This document shows, in pieces, positions 26,748 to 36,097 of a stretch of DNA of 48,516 bases. The translations under genes were made by a program, and so were the position numbers. Under the pieces are notes generated by a model that was not told the DNA's origin, did not search any database, and saw only the letters and a list, made by a program, of their open reading frames with translations. Origin of the DNA: Pseudomonas anguilliseptica (GTDB taxonomy: Bacteria; Pseudomonadota; Gammaproteobacteria; Pseudomonadales; Pseudomonadaceae); contig NZ_JAEIOI010000003.1 of the NCBI RefSeq assembly GCF_021375795.1, forward strand, positions 603,403-651,918. Reading direction: 5' to 3'. The first letter of the stretch is position 1. Each line of letters starts with the position of its first letter.

Positions 26748-27437
26748 CTACAGCTCCGCATCCGGCCAGACCTGACGCGCCGCACGCAATGCCCGCTGTG
26801 CAGCCTCGTTGCGACCTTGCTGCTGCAACTCGCGCGCCGCCTGCAGCCACACCTGCTCGACAGGTTGCGCAGGCAATTGGCTGGCAGGCTGAACCAACAC
26901 CGCCCAACGTCCCGCTTCGCTCCAGGCATCATCAAAACGGGCGAAGCTGGTGTACCAGCGCCGACTGTTACCAGAACGCAACACCAGCGTCCGTTCGCGC
27001 TGGTCATACCCCACCAATACCGCGAACTGCGAACCGGGGCCAGCAAACATGCGGTCCTGCATCAACAGCACCGGATGCCCCGCAGACACCTGTTGCAACA
27101 AGGCGTCCAGGTTACCTGGCAAGGGGTAAACCAGCAGATCGTATGAACGTGCCACTCTCTCCAGCCCAGCTTGCGGACTCTGCCCCTTGGCCAGTTGCTG
27201 AATACGCTCATCGACCAACCCCGGACTACTGATCACACCATAGTGATTGAGCAGAGCAGCCAATGCCGAAGGCCCGCCTTGCGCATCACTGAGCTGGAAA
27301 AACGGCACATCCGCCAATTCCACGCGCTCCGGCAAACGCTTAGTCTCAGGCAGCAGCTGCGGCCCACCAGCACAGGCACTGAGCAAACAGAACATGGTGA
27401 TCGGCAGAAGCTTTATGGCGCGTACAGGCTGGAACAT
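26748..27437 (-). CDS. PA2778-family C39-like lipoprotein lacking catalytic Cys and His
   Basis: 229 residues. Lipoprotein signal with lipobox LLSAC (Cys22), then a C39-peptidase-like domain. The usual QCGPAAL nucleophile motif reads QGGPSAL here (Gly54 in place of Cys; codon GGC against TGC, one base). The later WH(Y/F)AVVVGYD motif reads SQFAVLVGYD, so the catalytic His is Gln. The protein is probably a non-enzymatic member, perhaps a peptide-binding envelope protein. C-terminal helices (about 185-229) look TPR-like. The P. aeruginosa PA2776-PA2778 neighbourhood supports the family call. Confidence 0.72.
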   Translation of the reverse strand: MFQPVRAIKLLPITMFCLLSACAGGPQLLPETKRLPERVELADVPFFQLSDAQGGPSALAALLNHYGVISSPGLVDERIQQLAKGQSPQAGLERVARSYDLLVYPLPGNLDALLQQVSAGHPVLLMQDRMFAGPGSQFAVLVGYDQRERTLVLRSGNSRRWYTSFARFDDAWSEAGRWAVLVQPASQLPAQPVEQVWLQAARELQQQGRNEAAQRALRAARQVWPDAEL

Positions 27438-27644
27438 GGCTCACTCACTGGCAGACTCGTGGCGCAGAGCATAGCGATGAAGCGCCGCAGCCCCAAGCCA
27501 TCCGTGCAAATTCGCCCCAGCTCACAGACCGAGCGACGCAGAAAAACCGAAACTCTGTACAGCCTGATAAACTGCCGCACCTCGCAGCGCAGACCGTACG
27601 CCCAAACGCGGCCCGCCACAGCCCTGAAAAATAGAACGACGCCG

Positions 27645-28640
27645 ATGCCCGACTCCCCCGCTCCGCCCATCAGTTTGTCCCGCCGCTTCTCCGTTGCACC
27701 GATGATGGATTGGACAGATCGGCACTGCCGCTTCTTCCTGCGCCAGCTGTCCCAGCATGCGCTGCTGTATACCGAGATGGTTACCACCGGAGCCATCCTG
27801 CATGGAGATGCAGCATGCTTTCTCCGTCACAGCGCGGCGGAATACCCACTGGCCCTGCAGCTGGGCGGCAGTGTGCCGACGGATCTGGCGGCCTGCGCCA
27901 AGCTGGCGCAAGCGGCGGGTTATAACGAAGTCAACCTCAACGTGGGCTGCCCCAGTGATCGGGTGCAGAACAATATGATCGGCGCCTGCCTGATGGGCCA
28001 TCCGCAGTTGGTCGCCGACTGCGTGAAAGCCATGCAGGACGCGGTGGATATCCCGGTCACGGTGAAACATCGGATAGGCATCAACGGCCGTGACAGCTAT
28101 GCCGAGCTGTGCGACTTCGTTGGCACGGTGCGCGAGGCTGGCTGTCGCAGTTTCACCGTACATGCGCGCATTGCCATTCTCGAAGGGCTCTCGCCCAAGG
28201 AGAACCGCGAAATACCGCCACTGCGCTATGAGGTCGCGGCGCAGCTCAAGCAGGACTTCCCCGAGCTGGAAATCATTCTTAACGGTGGCATCAAGACTAT
28301 GGAGGATTGCCAGCAGCACCTGCAAACCTTCGATGGCGTGATGCTGGGCCGCGAGGCCTACCACAACCCTTATCTGCTGGCGCAGGTTGACCAGCAGCTG
28401 TTTGGCTCTTCGCGCGCCGTGCTGGGCCGTTTCGAGGCGATGCAGAGCATGCGTGAGTACATTGCTGCGCACCTCGCCGAAGGCGGCAGCATGCACCACA
28501 TCACCCGCCATATGCTCGGCCTGGGCCAGGGCTTCAATGGCGCACGACGCTTTCGCCAACTGCTCTCAGTGGACATTCACAAAACCGACGCGCCGCTTGC
28601 GCTGTTCGATCAGGCGGCGCAATTGCTGCAAGGTCGCTGA
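27645..28640 (+). CDS. dusA: tRNA-dihydrouridine synthase A
   Basis: 331 residues, FMN-dependent TIM barrel. Visible motifs: [19 protein letters not shown] (start of barrel, FMN), [12 protein letters not shown] (catalytic Cys), [36 protein letters not shown] and [11 protein letters not shown]. DusA reduces uridines 20/20a of tRNA. The start at ATG 27645 fits the family N-terminus; the frame is open a further ~470 nt upstream but that overlaps the lipoprotein gene on the other strand and is not coding. It is followed by tal. Confidence 0.94.
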   Translation: MPDSPAPPISLSRRFSVAPMMDWTDRHCRFFLRQLSQHALLYTEMVTTGAILHGDAACFLRHSAAEYPLALQLGGSVPTDLAACAKLAQAAGYNEVNLNVGCPSDRVQNNMIGACLMGHPQLVADCVKAMQDAVDIPVTVKHRIGINGRDSYAELCDFVGTVREAGCRSFTVHARIAILEGLSPKENREIPPLRYEVAAQLKQDFPELEIILNGGIKTMEDCQQHLQTFDGVMLGREAYHNPYLLAQVDQQLFGSSRAVLGRFEAMQSMREYIAAHLAEGGSMHHITRHMLGLGQGFNGARRFRQLLSVDIHKTDAPLALFDQAAQLLQGR

Positions 28641-28681
28641 CTCGGGTAATGTCGCTGCATCTGCAACGACAAGGCTGTGTC

Positions 28682-29608
28682 ATGACCTCCAAGCTGGATC
28701 AACTCAAGCAGTTCACCACCGTGGTCGCCGATACCGGCGACCTCGAAGCCATCGCCCGCCTGAAGCCGGTCGATGCCACCACCAACCCATCCCTGCTACT
28801 GAAAGCCGCCGCCATGCCCGGCTATAGCGCGCAGCTTAAGCATGCCGTCCAGACCAGCCAGGGCGATCTAGGCCTGGCCTGTGATCATTTTGCCGTCGCA
28901 GTGGGTGGGGAAATCCTCAAGATCATTCCGGGGCGAATCTCAACCGAAGTGGACGCACGCCTGTCTTTCGACACCCAGGCGACACTGCGCCGTGCCGAAC
29001 GCCTGATCGGCCTGTATGAAGAAGCAGGCATCGGCCGTGAACGCGTACTGATCAAGATCGCCTCGACCTGGGAAGGTATTCGCGCTGCCGAGCAACTGGA
29101 GAAAGCCGGCATTCAGTGCAACCTGACCCTGCTGTTCGCCTTTGCCCAGGCGCAGGCTTGCGCCGACGCTGGGGTATTCTTGATTTCGCCCTTTGTCGGG
29201 CGCATTTACGACTGGTACAAAAAGGCCGAAGGCCGAGACTTTGTTGGCACCGAAGACCCCGGCGTGCAGTCGGTCACCCGTATCTATAACTACTACAAGG
29301 CCAACGCTTATCAGACTGTGGTGATGGGCGCGAGCTTCCGCAATATTGGCCAGATCGAACAACTGGCTGGCTGCGATCGCCTGACCATCAGCCCCGAACT
29401 GCTGCAGCAACTGGCCGATGATCAGCAGCCACTGGCGCGCCTGCTCAACCCTGGCAAAGCTGCCGAAGCCAAGCAGAACCTCGGCGAAAGCCAGTTCCGC
29501 TGGGCCATGAATGAAGATGCCATGGCCACGGAAAAACTCGCCGAAGGCATTCGTCTGTTTGCCCGCGATCAGGAAAAGCTGGAAAAACTACTGACCGCCC
29601 AAGCCTGA
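28682..29608 (+). CDS. tal: Transaldolase
   Basis: 308 residues, class I TalB type. The Schiff-base Lys is in [12 protein letters not shown], and other conserved stretches are [37 protein letters not shown] and [11 protein letters not shown]. It moves a dihydroxyacetone unit between sedoheptulose-7-P and glyceraldehyde-3-P in the pentose phosphate pathway. ATG 28682 matches the family start [11 protein letters not shown]. It ends at a strong terminator. Confidence 0.95.
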   Translation: MTSKLDQLKQFTTVVADTGDLEAIARLKPVDATTNPSLLLKAAAMPGYSAQLKHAVQTSQGDLGLACDHFAVAVGGEILKIIPGRISTEVDARLSFDTQATLRRAERLIGLYEEAGIGRERVLIKIASTWEGIRAAEQLEKAGIQCNLTLLFAFAQAQACADAGVFLISPFVGRIYDWYKKAEGRDFVGTEDPGVQSVTRIYNYYKANAYQTVVMGASFRNIGQIEQLAGCDRLTISPELLQQLADDQQPLARLLNPGKAAEAKQNLGESQFRWAMNEDAMATEKLAEGIRLFARDQEKLEKLLTAQA

Positions 29609-29621
29609 ATGGCCTAAATGC

Positions 29622-29650
29622 AAACGGGGCGCTCAGTGAGCGCCCCGTTT
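29622..29650. terminator. Bidirectional terminator between tal and rssC
   Basis: AAACGGGGCGCTC-AGT-GAGCGCCCCGTTT, a perfect 13-bp stem between convergent genes. Confidence 0.85.
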
Positions 29651-29665
29651 GTTTAGCGAATCGTA

Positions 29666-30160
29666 TTAGTGATGCTCGAGGGCATTGACCAGATCGTGGA
29701 AGGCTTCACGATTGGACTCATTCAAGCCCATCAGAATCCGGTGCGCTTCAAGCACCTTGGCTCGTACCAGCTCTTCCGATTGATCCTGCGACGGCAGATC
29801 GTCCAGACAATCCGGGCACGGCACCGGCGTGTCGACGATATTGAACACCTGATCGAATCCCATCGACTGCAGCAGACGGGTAATATCGGCGTGGGTGGTC
29901 ACTACGGTCGGCAGCAGACCGATTTTCTGCCGCGACAGGATCGACAGCTTGGCCAGCAGCCCAAGGGTCGTGCTGTCGATGCTGCGGGTTTCGGTCAGAT
30001 CAATCACGATGGCTGAGAAATTCAGCGCGGTGAAGATCTTCTCAATGGTCGCATCCAGGGCCGAACACAGCGTCAAGCGCACTTCACCAACAAACTTCAG
30101 GATGAAGGTGCCATCTTGTTCGGCAAACTGGATTCTACCGGGGTTTATCCCAGGGTTCAT
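29666..30160 (-). CDS. rssC: Anti-sigma factor antagonist (STAS), RssC-like
   Basis: 164 residues. A STAS domain (about 8-110) carries the phospho-Ser loop RSIDSTTLGLL (Ser63 is the likely site). A tail with CPDC and a helical region follows. Such proteins alternate between free and phosphorylated states. In pseudomonads RssC pairs with the phosphatase-bearing response regulator RssB to tune RpoS. It overlaps rssB by 4 nt (ATGA), so the two are translationally coupled; rssB is upstream. Confidence 0.82.
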   Translation of the reverse strand: MNPGINPGRIQFAEQDGTFILKFVGEVRLTLCSALDATIEKIFTALNFSAIVIDLTETRSIDSTTLGLLAKLSILSRQKIGLLPTVVTTHADITRLLQSMGFDQVFNIVDTPVPCPDCLDDLPSQDQSEELVRAKVLEAHRILMGLNESNREAFHDLVNALEHH

Positions 30161-31341
30161 GCAAGGTTCCTGCTTAACACCAGCAAGGCAATATCATCCG
30201 GCATATCCCCCAGATTGGCCAGCCCAAAAGCCTTGCGCAAGCCATCCAGGGTGCCGCCCGCAGAACTCACCAGCTGCGGCAGCAGGGTTTCCTTGTCTTT
30301 CAAGGTATCGCCGGGCAACAGATCGAGGATGCCGTCGGAGAGCAGCGTCAGGCTGAAGGCCTCAGGCAGTTCAAGTTCCAGATCGTTGTATTCGGCCTCG
30401 ACAAACAGCCCGACCGGCAAGCCGCGCCCTTCCAAATAGCGCGCCTGACCATCGCTGTAGAGCACCGGCAATGGCAGATGGCCACCAATGCTGTAGGTCA
30501 GACGGTTATTGGCCTGATCGATGACACCGCCGAGCATGGTCACGTGCTTGCCCAACTTGCAGTTGATCAAGCCGCGGTTGATATGCCCGAGCACTTCAGA
30601 GGGTTTGAAATCCGGTAGGTTGCCGCCGCGGCGCGACTCATACAGCAGGCGCGTGGTCATAAACTTCAGCAGCACGGTGATAAATGCCGAAGAGGCGCCA
30701 TGCCCGGAAACATCGGCCAGATAAAAAGCAATACGGCTGTCATCGACCCGGAAGTAGTCAACAAAGTCGCCGGACAGGTACAACGACGGAATGATCTGGT
30801 GGGCGAAGTTCAGGCCATCCGCTTGCCAGGGAGTCACAGGCAGCATGTTCATCTGCACCTGGCGCCCGGCGTTCTGATCCTCCTGCAACAGATGCAGGCT
30901 GGCTTGCAGTTCGCGGTTGGCAGTTTCCAGTTCTTCGCGATAGCGCTGGTTTTCCAGACGCAGACTCGCACGATCCAGAGCACGGCGCACCGAGTGCTCC
31001 AGCACAGCCAGGTCGGCCAGGGGTTTGATCAGGTAGTCGGCAGCGCCCAGTCGCAAGGCTTCGACGGCATCGCTCATCACGCCTGCGCCGGAAACCACAA
31101 TCACCGGGGTTTCGACCTGCAGGGCATTGATACGACGGATCAGTTCCAGACCATCGACTTGCGGCATGCGCAGATCACAGATCACCAGATCCGGTGACTC
31201 GGCACGAAAGACGTCCAGCCCCTGCAAACCGTTGTTGGCTTGCAGCACCTGAAAACCACTGTCTTCCAGGTAGGCGGCGAGGCTCGCACGCACTACGTCG
31301 TCGTCATCGATTATCAGCAGCGTGGCACTGGTTTTGTGCAT
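30157..31341 (-). CDS. rssB: Response regulator with PP2C phosphatase domain, RssB-like
   Basis: 394 residues. The receiver domain has LLIIDDDDVVRAS, phospho-Asp56 (LVICDLRMPQVDG) and DYLIKPLADL. A coiled-coil linker (about 125-165) leads into a SpoIIE-type PPM phosphatase (GDFVDYFRVDDSRIAFYLADVSGHGASSAF, ...TLLSDGILDLLP..., DDIALLVLSR). It probably dephosphorylates RssC and, as in E. coli, may target RpoS for proteolysis. ATG 31341 fits the receiver start; an open extension to 31404 is less likely. Confidence 0.85.
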   Translation of the reverse strand: MHKTSATLLIIDDDDVVRASLAAYLEDSGFQVLQANNGLQGLDVFRAESPDLVICDLRMPQVDGLELIRRINALQVETPVIVVSGAGVMSDAVEALRLGAADYLIKPLADLAVLEHSVRRALDRASLRLENQRYREELETANRELQASLHLLQEDQNAGRQVQMNMLPVTPWQADGLNFAHQIIPSLYLSGDFVDYFRVDDSRIAFYLADVSGHGASSAFITVLLKFMTTRLLYESRRGGNLPDFKPSEVLGHINRGLINCKLGKHVTMLGGVIDQANNRLTYSIGGHLPLPVLYSDGQARYLEGRGLPVGLFVEAEYNDLELELPEAFSLTLLSDGILDLLPGDTLKDKETLLPQLVSSAGGTLDGLRKAFGLANLGDMPDDIALLVLSRNLA

Positions 31342-31556
31342 GGGGTATCCAGGCAAACTGCGCCGGGTGTGGGTTGGCTTATGCGTCAGGCCGCCGGCCT
31401 GCACGCGCGAACTCGGCTTGCATCACGGCGCAGACGGTACTCCCATCCGCTACGTGATTCAAGCGTGCACCAGTCGTCGTAACACGACTTTACACCTCAA
31501 ATCGGCCAAGGTTATAAGAGCTGCAGGACAACCCCCATAACAAGAGGAAAGTGCCC

Positions 31557-31856
31557 ATGAGCCAGAATGATCGTGCTTACAGTGAGAAACGCGATTACAT
31601 CCGCATGCGGCTAGAGGCACCTGTTACCCTGCACCATAACGGCCAGGAGATTCCTGCCCTGTGCCTCGACCTGTCCAGCACCGGCATGCAGCTTGAAGCA
31701 GGCAGCGCCGTGCAGATGGGCGACAAGGTACGCATCCACATCGCCTCCGAGCACAACGAGCTGCGCGGCCTGGACGCTCAGGCCGAAGTGGTGCGCGTTA
31801 CCGCTCTGGACGATGGCCGCCAGGCATTGGGGTTGGCGATCATTTCCATGAGCTGA
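31557..31856 (+). CDS. PilZ-domain protein
   Basis: 99 residues, a single PilZ domain. The c-di-GMP-binding residues are in place: RxxxR in KRDYIRMRLEAPV and DxSxxG in DLSSTGMQL. It probably binds c-di-GMP and acts on motility, secretion or surface traits through a partner. ATG 31557 has AGAGGAA 7 nt upstream; GTG 31551 would leave too little room. The tal-rssC-rssB-pilZ-mlaA order is as in P. aeruginosa. Confidence 0.87.
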   Translation: MSQNDRAYSEKRDYIRMRLEAPVTLHHNGQEIPALCLDLSSTGMQLEAGSAVQMGDKVRIHIASEHNELRGLDAQAEVVRVTALDDGRQALGLAIISMS

Positions 31857-31874
31857 GTTGGCTCAAGGCAAACA

Positions 31875-31901
31875 AAAAGGCGGCCATCACGGCCGCCTTT
31901 T
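31875..31901. terminator. Bidirectional terminator between pilZ gene and mlaA
   Basis: AAAAGGCGGCC-ATCAC-GGCCGCCTTTT, an 11-bp stem between convergent genes. Confidence 0.85.
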
Positions 31902-31921
31902 GCATTATCTGCATGCAGCAA

Positions 31922-32623
31922 TCAGAAGTCGTCCTCGACTTCACCGTCGCGCACTTTGAACTCACGATTCTGCAGATAAGCATTGCGTACAAAGATGTAC
32001 TTGTCGCCACTGACCAGACGCTCAGCCGACAGCAGCCGGGCCCGTACATCGACCGCCTGCACACCACTTACGACATTGCGCGTGGGCACATGATCAATGT
32101 GCATGGGTGCAGTCAGCATGGCATCCGGCACCTTGCCGAACGCATCACGCACACTGCTTGGGCCCATCAACGGCAGTACCACGTACGGCCCGCTATTGAG
32201 GCCCCAGACACCCAGAGTCTGCCCGAAGTCTTCATCGCTGCGTTGCAGGCCCATGGCGCTGCCGACATCGAAGAAGCCCAGTAGACCGAAGGTGGTGTTG
32301 AAGATCAAACGGCCACTGTCGACACCCGCATCATGCAGTTTGCCTTGCAACAGGTTGTTCGCCAGGTTGCTGACATCACCAATGTTGCGGAATACGTTGC
32401 GCACGCCATCCTCGAAGAATTGCGGCGTCACCGCCTGATACCCCTTGGCCAACGGCTTGAGGGTGTAGGCATCGACGTTATCGTTGACCTTGAACATAAA
32501 GCGGTTGTAACCCTGCCATGGGTCGCCCTCATTGGCTTGGGCCGATACTGGCAGCAATAGCATGCCGGCACAGGCAACCAGCAGGCCCAATCGTTCAATC
32601 CAACTCGCACCGGTCACACGCAT
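31922..32623 (-). CDS. mlaA: Outer-membrane lipid asymmetry protein MlaA (VacJ)
   Basis: 233 residues. A signal peptide (cleavage near LPVSAQANEG) is followed by the MlaA fold: DPWQGYNRFMFKVNDNVDAYTLKPLAKGY, NNLLQGKLHDAG, FDVGSAMGL and GPYVVLPLMGPSSVRD. It removes mislocalised phospholipids from the outer leaflet of the outer membrane and hands them to MlaC. There is no lipobox Cys, unlike E. coli MlaA, as seen in other Pseudomonas VacJ proteins. The acidic tail ends EVEDDF. Confidence 0.92.
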   Translation of the reverse strand: MRVTGASWIERLGLLVACAGMLLLPVSAQANEGDPWQGYNRFMFKVNDNVDAYTLKPLAKGYQAVTPQFFEDGVRNVFRNIGDVSNLANNLLQGKLHDAGVDSGRLIFNTTFGLLGFFDVGSAMGLQRSDEDFGQTLGVWGLNSGPYVVLPLMGPSSVRDAFGKVPDAMLTAPMHIDHVPTRNVVSGVQAVDVRARLLSAERLVSGDKYIFVRNAYLQNREFKVRDGEVEDDF

Positions 32624-32834
32624 TTACAGTCGCTCCTTGAAAACGCTCAAGCCGCTTGATTCAGCAGCCACATCAGGTGGCGCAGTATAAGGCGGCAACG
32701 GCCAAAATAGGCAGCATAGCGGATGAACAAATAGCTGAAAAATCCTGCCTGCCCTGCCACCTGCTGCACTCATCCGTCACCATCCTGTAACGCCGAGTCG
32801 CTAACGTGGACTAGACCATTCTCAAGGACGGCCC

Positions 32835-33545
32835 ATGCCCAGCACCTCGCCTTCGCCTGCATTCAGCGCCATCTTGTTCAGCCTGTCCGGCTGCCTAGTG
32901 GATTTCGGTGCCCGCAGCGTACCGGTCACATTGCAACGACTCTACCCGGCGATAGCGGAACCACGCAGCCTGGCCCACTGCCTGGGGCGAGAACCGCAGC
33001 CCGAAGAGTGGCGAGCCTACCAACAGACCCTCTGCCAAACTGCGCAGGCGCATGCCGAAGCCACGCAGGCCGCCATACCACTGCTGGCGCAACTTCGTCA
33101 GCAAGGAGTGCCCTGCGCCTGGCTGGATGACCTGCCGCGTGATGCCGGCATCTGCCTGGCCAGCGCACTGCCGGACTGGCTGCCAGGCACGCCAAATCGC
33201 AGCCATCGCCCCTGGCCTGCACCGGACGCCATCTGGCTCAGTCTGATGGAATTACAGGTTGAGCAACTCACTGGCTGCGTGCTGGTCAGCGGTGAACCAC
33301 GGTTGCTGCAGGCAGCACTGAATGCCGGAATATGGACCATCGGCCTGGCCATCTGCGGCCCCCTTTGCGGTCAGGCTCCGGCAGACTGGCAGAGCCTGTC
33401 GATAAGCGCGCGTGACCGCCTGCGCAGCCAGGCCACTCTGAGCCTGTATCGCCTGGGGGTGCATTCGGTGATCGATCAGCTCAGCGACCTGCCCACCTGC
33501 CTAGCCGATCTCAGCCTGCGCCGCCACAAAGGTGAAAAACCTTGA
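32835..33545 (+). CDS. HAD-superfamily-like protein (PA2803 type) without nucleophile Asp
   Basis: 236 residues with the length and spacing of a phosphonatase-like HAD protein. The usual DxDGT loop reads FSLSGCLVDFG, so both Asp residues are Ser (16 and 18). A GCVLVSGEPRLLQAALNAGIWTIGLA segment matches the HAD motif III-IV region (normally DD/GD, here SGE). Catalysis by the standard route is not possible; it may bind a ligand or protein. Position fits PA2803 of P. aeruginosa. ATG 32835. Confidence 0.68.
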   Translation: MPSTSPSPAFSAILFSLSGCLVDFGARSVPVTLQRLYPAIAEPRSLAHCLGREPQPEEWRAYQQTLCQTAQAHAEATQAAIPLLAQLRQQGVPCAWLDDLPRDAGICLASALPDWLPGTPNRSHRPWPAPDAIWLSLMELQVEQLTGCVLVSGEPRLLQAALNAGIWTIGLAICGPLCGQAPADWQSLSISARDRLRSQATLSLYRLGVHSVIDQLSDLPTCLADLSLRRHKGEKP

Positions 33546-33686
33546 AGCAGCTTGCTGGGCAAGACATCGTCTGCGCTTGATCCAAAGCAAGCAAAGCCTC
33601 TTGGCTTGGATTAACCTGAAGACATGCCGAACCTTTCGCCTTCGCGCGAGGTCAGTCAATCAGTTGATCACAAAAGGGAGAACGCC

Positions 33687-33953
33687 ATGCCTGCAAGCCG
33701 CCTGCAGCAACAACTGCAAGACCTGCGCGAGCAACTGGCCGAACAACCGCCACTGAGCGAAGAAGAACGCGCCGAGTTGTATGTACTGACTCAGGAAATT
33801 GAAGTGCAACTGGCTCGCCAGGCCGCCGCAGCCCCCGATGCCACCCTGATTGACGGGGTCAACCTGGCAGTCGAACGCTTCGAGGCCAGCCATCCGACCC
33901 TTGCCGGCACCTTGCGCAATATTGTGCAGAGCCTGGCCAATATGGGCATCTAA
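33687..33953 (+). CDS. DUF4404 family protein
   Basis: 88 residues, helical: RLQQQLQDLREQLAEQPPLSEEERAELYVLTQEIEVQLA, then VNLAVERFEASHPTLAGTLRNIVQSLANMGI. This is the DUF4404 pattern, widespread next to queF-region genes in Pseudomonas; function unknown. ATG 33687 has GGGAG 6 nt upstream. Confidence 0.85.
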   Translation: MPASRLQQQLQDLREQLAEQPPLSEEERAELYVLTQEIEVQLARQAAAAPDATLIDGVNLAVERFEASHPTLAGTLRNIVQSLANMGI

Positions 33954-33971
33954 ACGCACGTACCACTAACA

Positions 33972-33997
33972 AAAACCCCAGCTCTAGCTGGGGTTTT
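33972..33997. terminator. Bidirectional terminator between DUF4404 gene and queF
   Basis: AAAACCCCAGCT-CT-AGCTGGGGTTTT, a 12-bp stem between convergent genes. Confidence 0.85.
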
Positions 33998-34000
33998 GCA

Positions 34001-34831
34001 TTACTGGCGCACCAAGCGGCGGTTATCCGACGCAAGTGCTGCAGTGCTGCGATAGGGGTTGATATCCAGACCGCCACGGCGCACGTAACGCGCGTATACC
34101 GTTAGGTGCTCGGGTTTGAGCAAGCGCTGCAAATCGAGAAAGATCCGCTCCACGCACTGCTCGTGAAAATCCGCATGCTGACGGAAGCTCACCAGGTAAG
34201 CCAGCAGGCTGGCGTGATCCAGCGCCAGGCCGCGGTACTGCACCACCAGCGTGCCCCAGTCCGGCTGACCGGTAACCGGGCAGTTGGATTTGAGCAGGTG
34301 GCTGTGCAGGCTCTCCTCGATCACCCGCCCAGCATCACAGCGCAGCAGCTCAAGCTGTGGCTGCTCATAGTTGCTGATGGCCACATCCAGATCGTCAATG
34401 CAGATCCCTGGCGCGGCTTGCACACCTTCAGCCGTCACCTCAGCCAGGCTACGTACGCGCACGCCAACCGGTTTGCCGGCGGCTGCCGAGAGATCGTCTA
34501 CCAGTACCGTCACCAGTTCATCAGCGCTGTTGAACACCGACTGATTCAGTGAGTTGAGGTACAGCTTGAAGGATTTCGACTCGATGATATTTGGCGAGTC
34601 GGCGGGAATGGAGAACTCGCCCATGGCCACCACAGGCTTGCCCGACGGCAACAACCAGGACAGCTCAAAGCAGTTCCAAAAATCCACACCCTGATACGGC
34701 AGCGTGGCGGCGCTTAGGCCCAGCTCCGCCCATTTCGCAGCACGCGGAATGGGGAATAGTAACGAGGGGGTGTAGGTCGCGATGTACTCGCTGGATTTGC
34801 CCAGTGGCGAATCTTCGGCGGCGGGATGCAT
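34001..34831 (-). CDS. queF: NADPH-dependent 7-cyano-7-deazaguanine reductase
   Basis: 276 residues, the long (YqcD/E. coli-like) QueF with two T-fold halves. The active-site Cys is in [17 protein letters not shown] substrate-binding [15 protein letters not shown] and the [13 protein letters not shown] motif are present. It reduces preQ0 to preQ1 for queuosine in tRNA. Confidence 0.95.
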   Translation of the reverse strand: MHPAAEDSPLGKSSEYIATYTPSLLFPIPRAAKWAELGLSAATLPYQGVDFWNCFELSWLLPSGKPVVAMGEFSIPADSPNIIESKSFKLYLNSLNQSVFNSADELVTVLVDDLSAAAGKPVGVRVRSLAEVTAEGVQAAPGICIDDLDVAISNYEQPQLELLRCDAGRVIEESLHSHLLKSNCPVTGQPDWGTLVVQYRGLALDHASLLAYLVSFRQHADFHEQCVERIFLDLQRLLKPEHLTVYARYVRRGGLDINPYRSTAALASDNRRLVRQ

Positions 34832-34924
34832 GGAGAAAACCTGGCTAGTCGAAATACAGCGATTGTATACAGCTCTTCAGACAAATTCAGGCGGCAAGCG
34901 CGAAACCGAGCTTGCCGCGTAGCA

Positions 34925-35623
34925 TCAGGCTAGCTCAGCCACTACAGCAGCCAACGCCTGGGCAGGATCAGCAGCCTGGCTGATCGGTCGCCCGATCACC
35001 AGATAGTCGGAACCGACATCCAACGCTTGGCGCGGCGTCAGAATGCGTCGCTGGTCATCCTGAGCACTGCCGGCCGGACGAATACCCGGCGTCACCAGTT
35101 GCAGCGCCGGATAAGCCGATTTCAGCGCCTGCGCTTCCTGCGCCGAACATACCAGGCCATCCAACCCCGCTTGCGCCGCCAACCCAGCCAGGCGTAGCAC
35201 CTGCGCCTGCGGTTCGATATCCAGGCCGATACCCGCCAGGTCTTCACGCTCCATGCTGGTCAGCACAGTTACACCGATTAGCAGCGGCTTGGCACCGGCG
35301 AGCTTGTCCAGGTTCTCTCGGCAGGCCGCCATCATGCGCAGGCCACCCGAGCAGTGCACATTGACCATCCACACGCCCATTTCCGCCGCAGCCTTGACCG
35401 CCATGGCAGTGGTATTGGGGATATCGTGGAATTTCAGGTCGAGAAACACCTCGAAGCCTTTGCCCGCCAGCACATTGACGATATCCGGCCCGCAACGGGT
35501 GAACAGCTCCTTACCCACTTTTACCCGGCACAGCGCGGGATCGAGCTGATCAGCCAATGCCAGAGCGGCATCACGGGTCGGAAAATCCAGGGCAACGATA
35601 ATCGGGGACTGACAAGCGGACAT
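34925..35623 (-). CDS. pyrF: Orotidine 5'-phosphate decarboxylase
   Basis: 232 residues. Catalytic array [10 protein letters not shown] (Asp-Lys-Asp), start IIVALDFPT, phosphate loop VTPGIRP and DYLVIGRPI. It makes UMP in the last step of pyrimidine synthesis. It stands alone; the following gap to 35767 holds no gene. Confidence 0.95.
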   Translation of the reverse strand: MSACQSPIIVALDFPTRDAALALADQLDPALCRVKVGKELFTRCGPDIVNVLAGKGFEVFLDLKFHDIPNTTAMAVKAAAEMGVWMVNVHCSGGLRMMAACRENLDKLAGAKPLLIGVTVLTSMEREDLAGIGLDIEPQAQVLRLAGLAAQAGLDGLVCSAQEAQALKSAYPALQLVTPGIRPAGSAQDDQRRILTPRQALDVGSDYLVIGRPISQAADPAQALAAVVAELA

Positions 35624-35766
35624 GGCGGACTCTCGGGCAAGACAAATTCGGCGCGCATTGTAGCGGATGCGCCACCCGTGCGCCGCTCCAGTGATCTGCC
35701 TGCTTAGCGCCCTTACCGCTGCATGTGGTGGCGTTGAATAAGTCGCGGGTTAAGCAACACGACAAC

Positions 35767-36000
35767 TCAACGCGCCAGCGGATCATCCCAGAATGGCCGT
35801 TCGCTTTCCTGAATCACATCAGCCCGGCTCAAACCGAGGTCTTTCAATGCCGCATCATCGAGCATCGCCAAACGCCGGCGTTGCTCAGCCAACTGCCACC
35901 AACGATACAGCTGCCCGCCGATTGAGCGCAGCACAACCAATGGCCGCAGGGCTCGTGCACGCCCGCCAGCAACTACTGCATAACCTTTCTGACCTTTCAT
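35767..36000 (-). CDS. DUF1127 small protein
   Basis: 77 residues. The C-terminal part has the DUF1127 pattern (YRWWQLAEQRRRLAMLDDAALKDLGLSRADV). These short Arg-rich proteins are linked in other bacteria to RNA-related or phosphate/carbon regulation, but no role is known here. It is divergent from the LysR gene at 36098. Confidence 0.85.
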   Translation of the reverse strand: MKGQKGYAVVAGGRARALRPLVVLRSIGGQLYRWWQLAEQRRRLAMLDDAALKDLGLSRADVIQESERPFWDDPLAR

Positions 36001-36097
36001 CTCGTCGCCCTCCTTGTGGGGTTGGCGACAGTCTCACGCGAGGCTTATGATCAATCCAACGAATGTTTCTTATGCAGTACATCTCAGAGATTGATGA

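Noticed and set aside
27171..27644. N-terminal extension of dusA
   Set aside because: Overlaps the lipoprotein gene on the other strand and has no DusA-like sequence; the family start is at 27645.
27522..28559. Minus-strand open frame of about 345 codons
   Set aside because: Antisense to dusA; typical shadow in GC-rich DNA.
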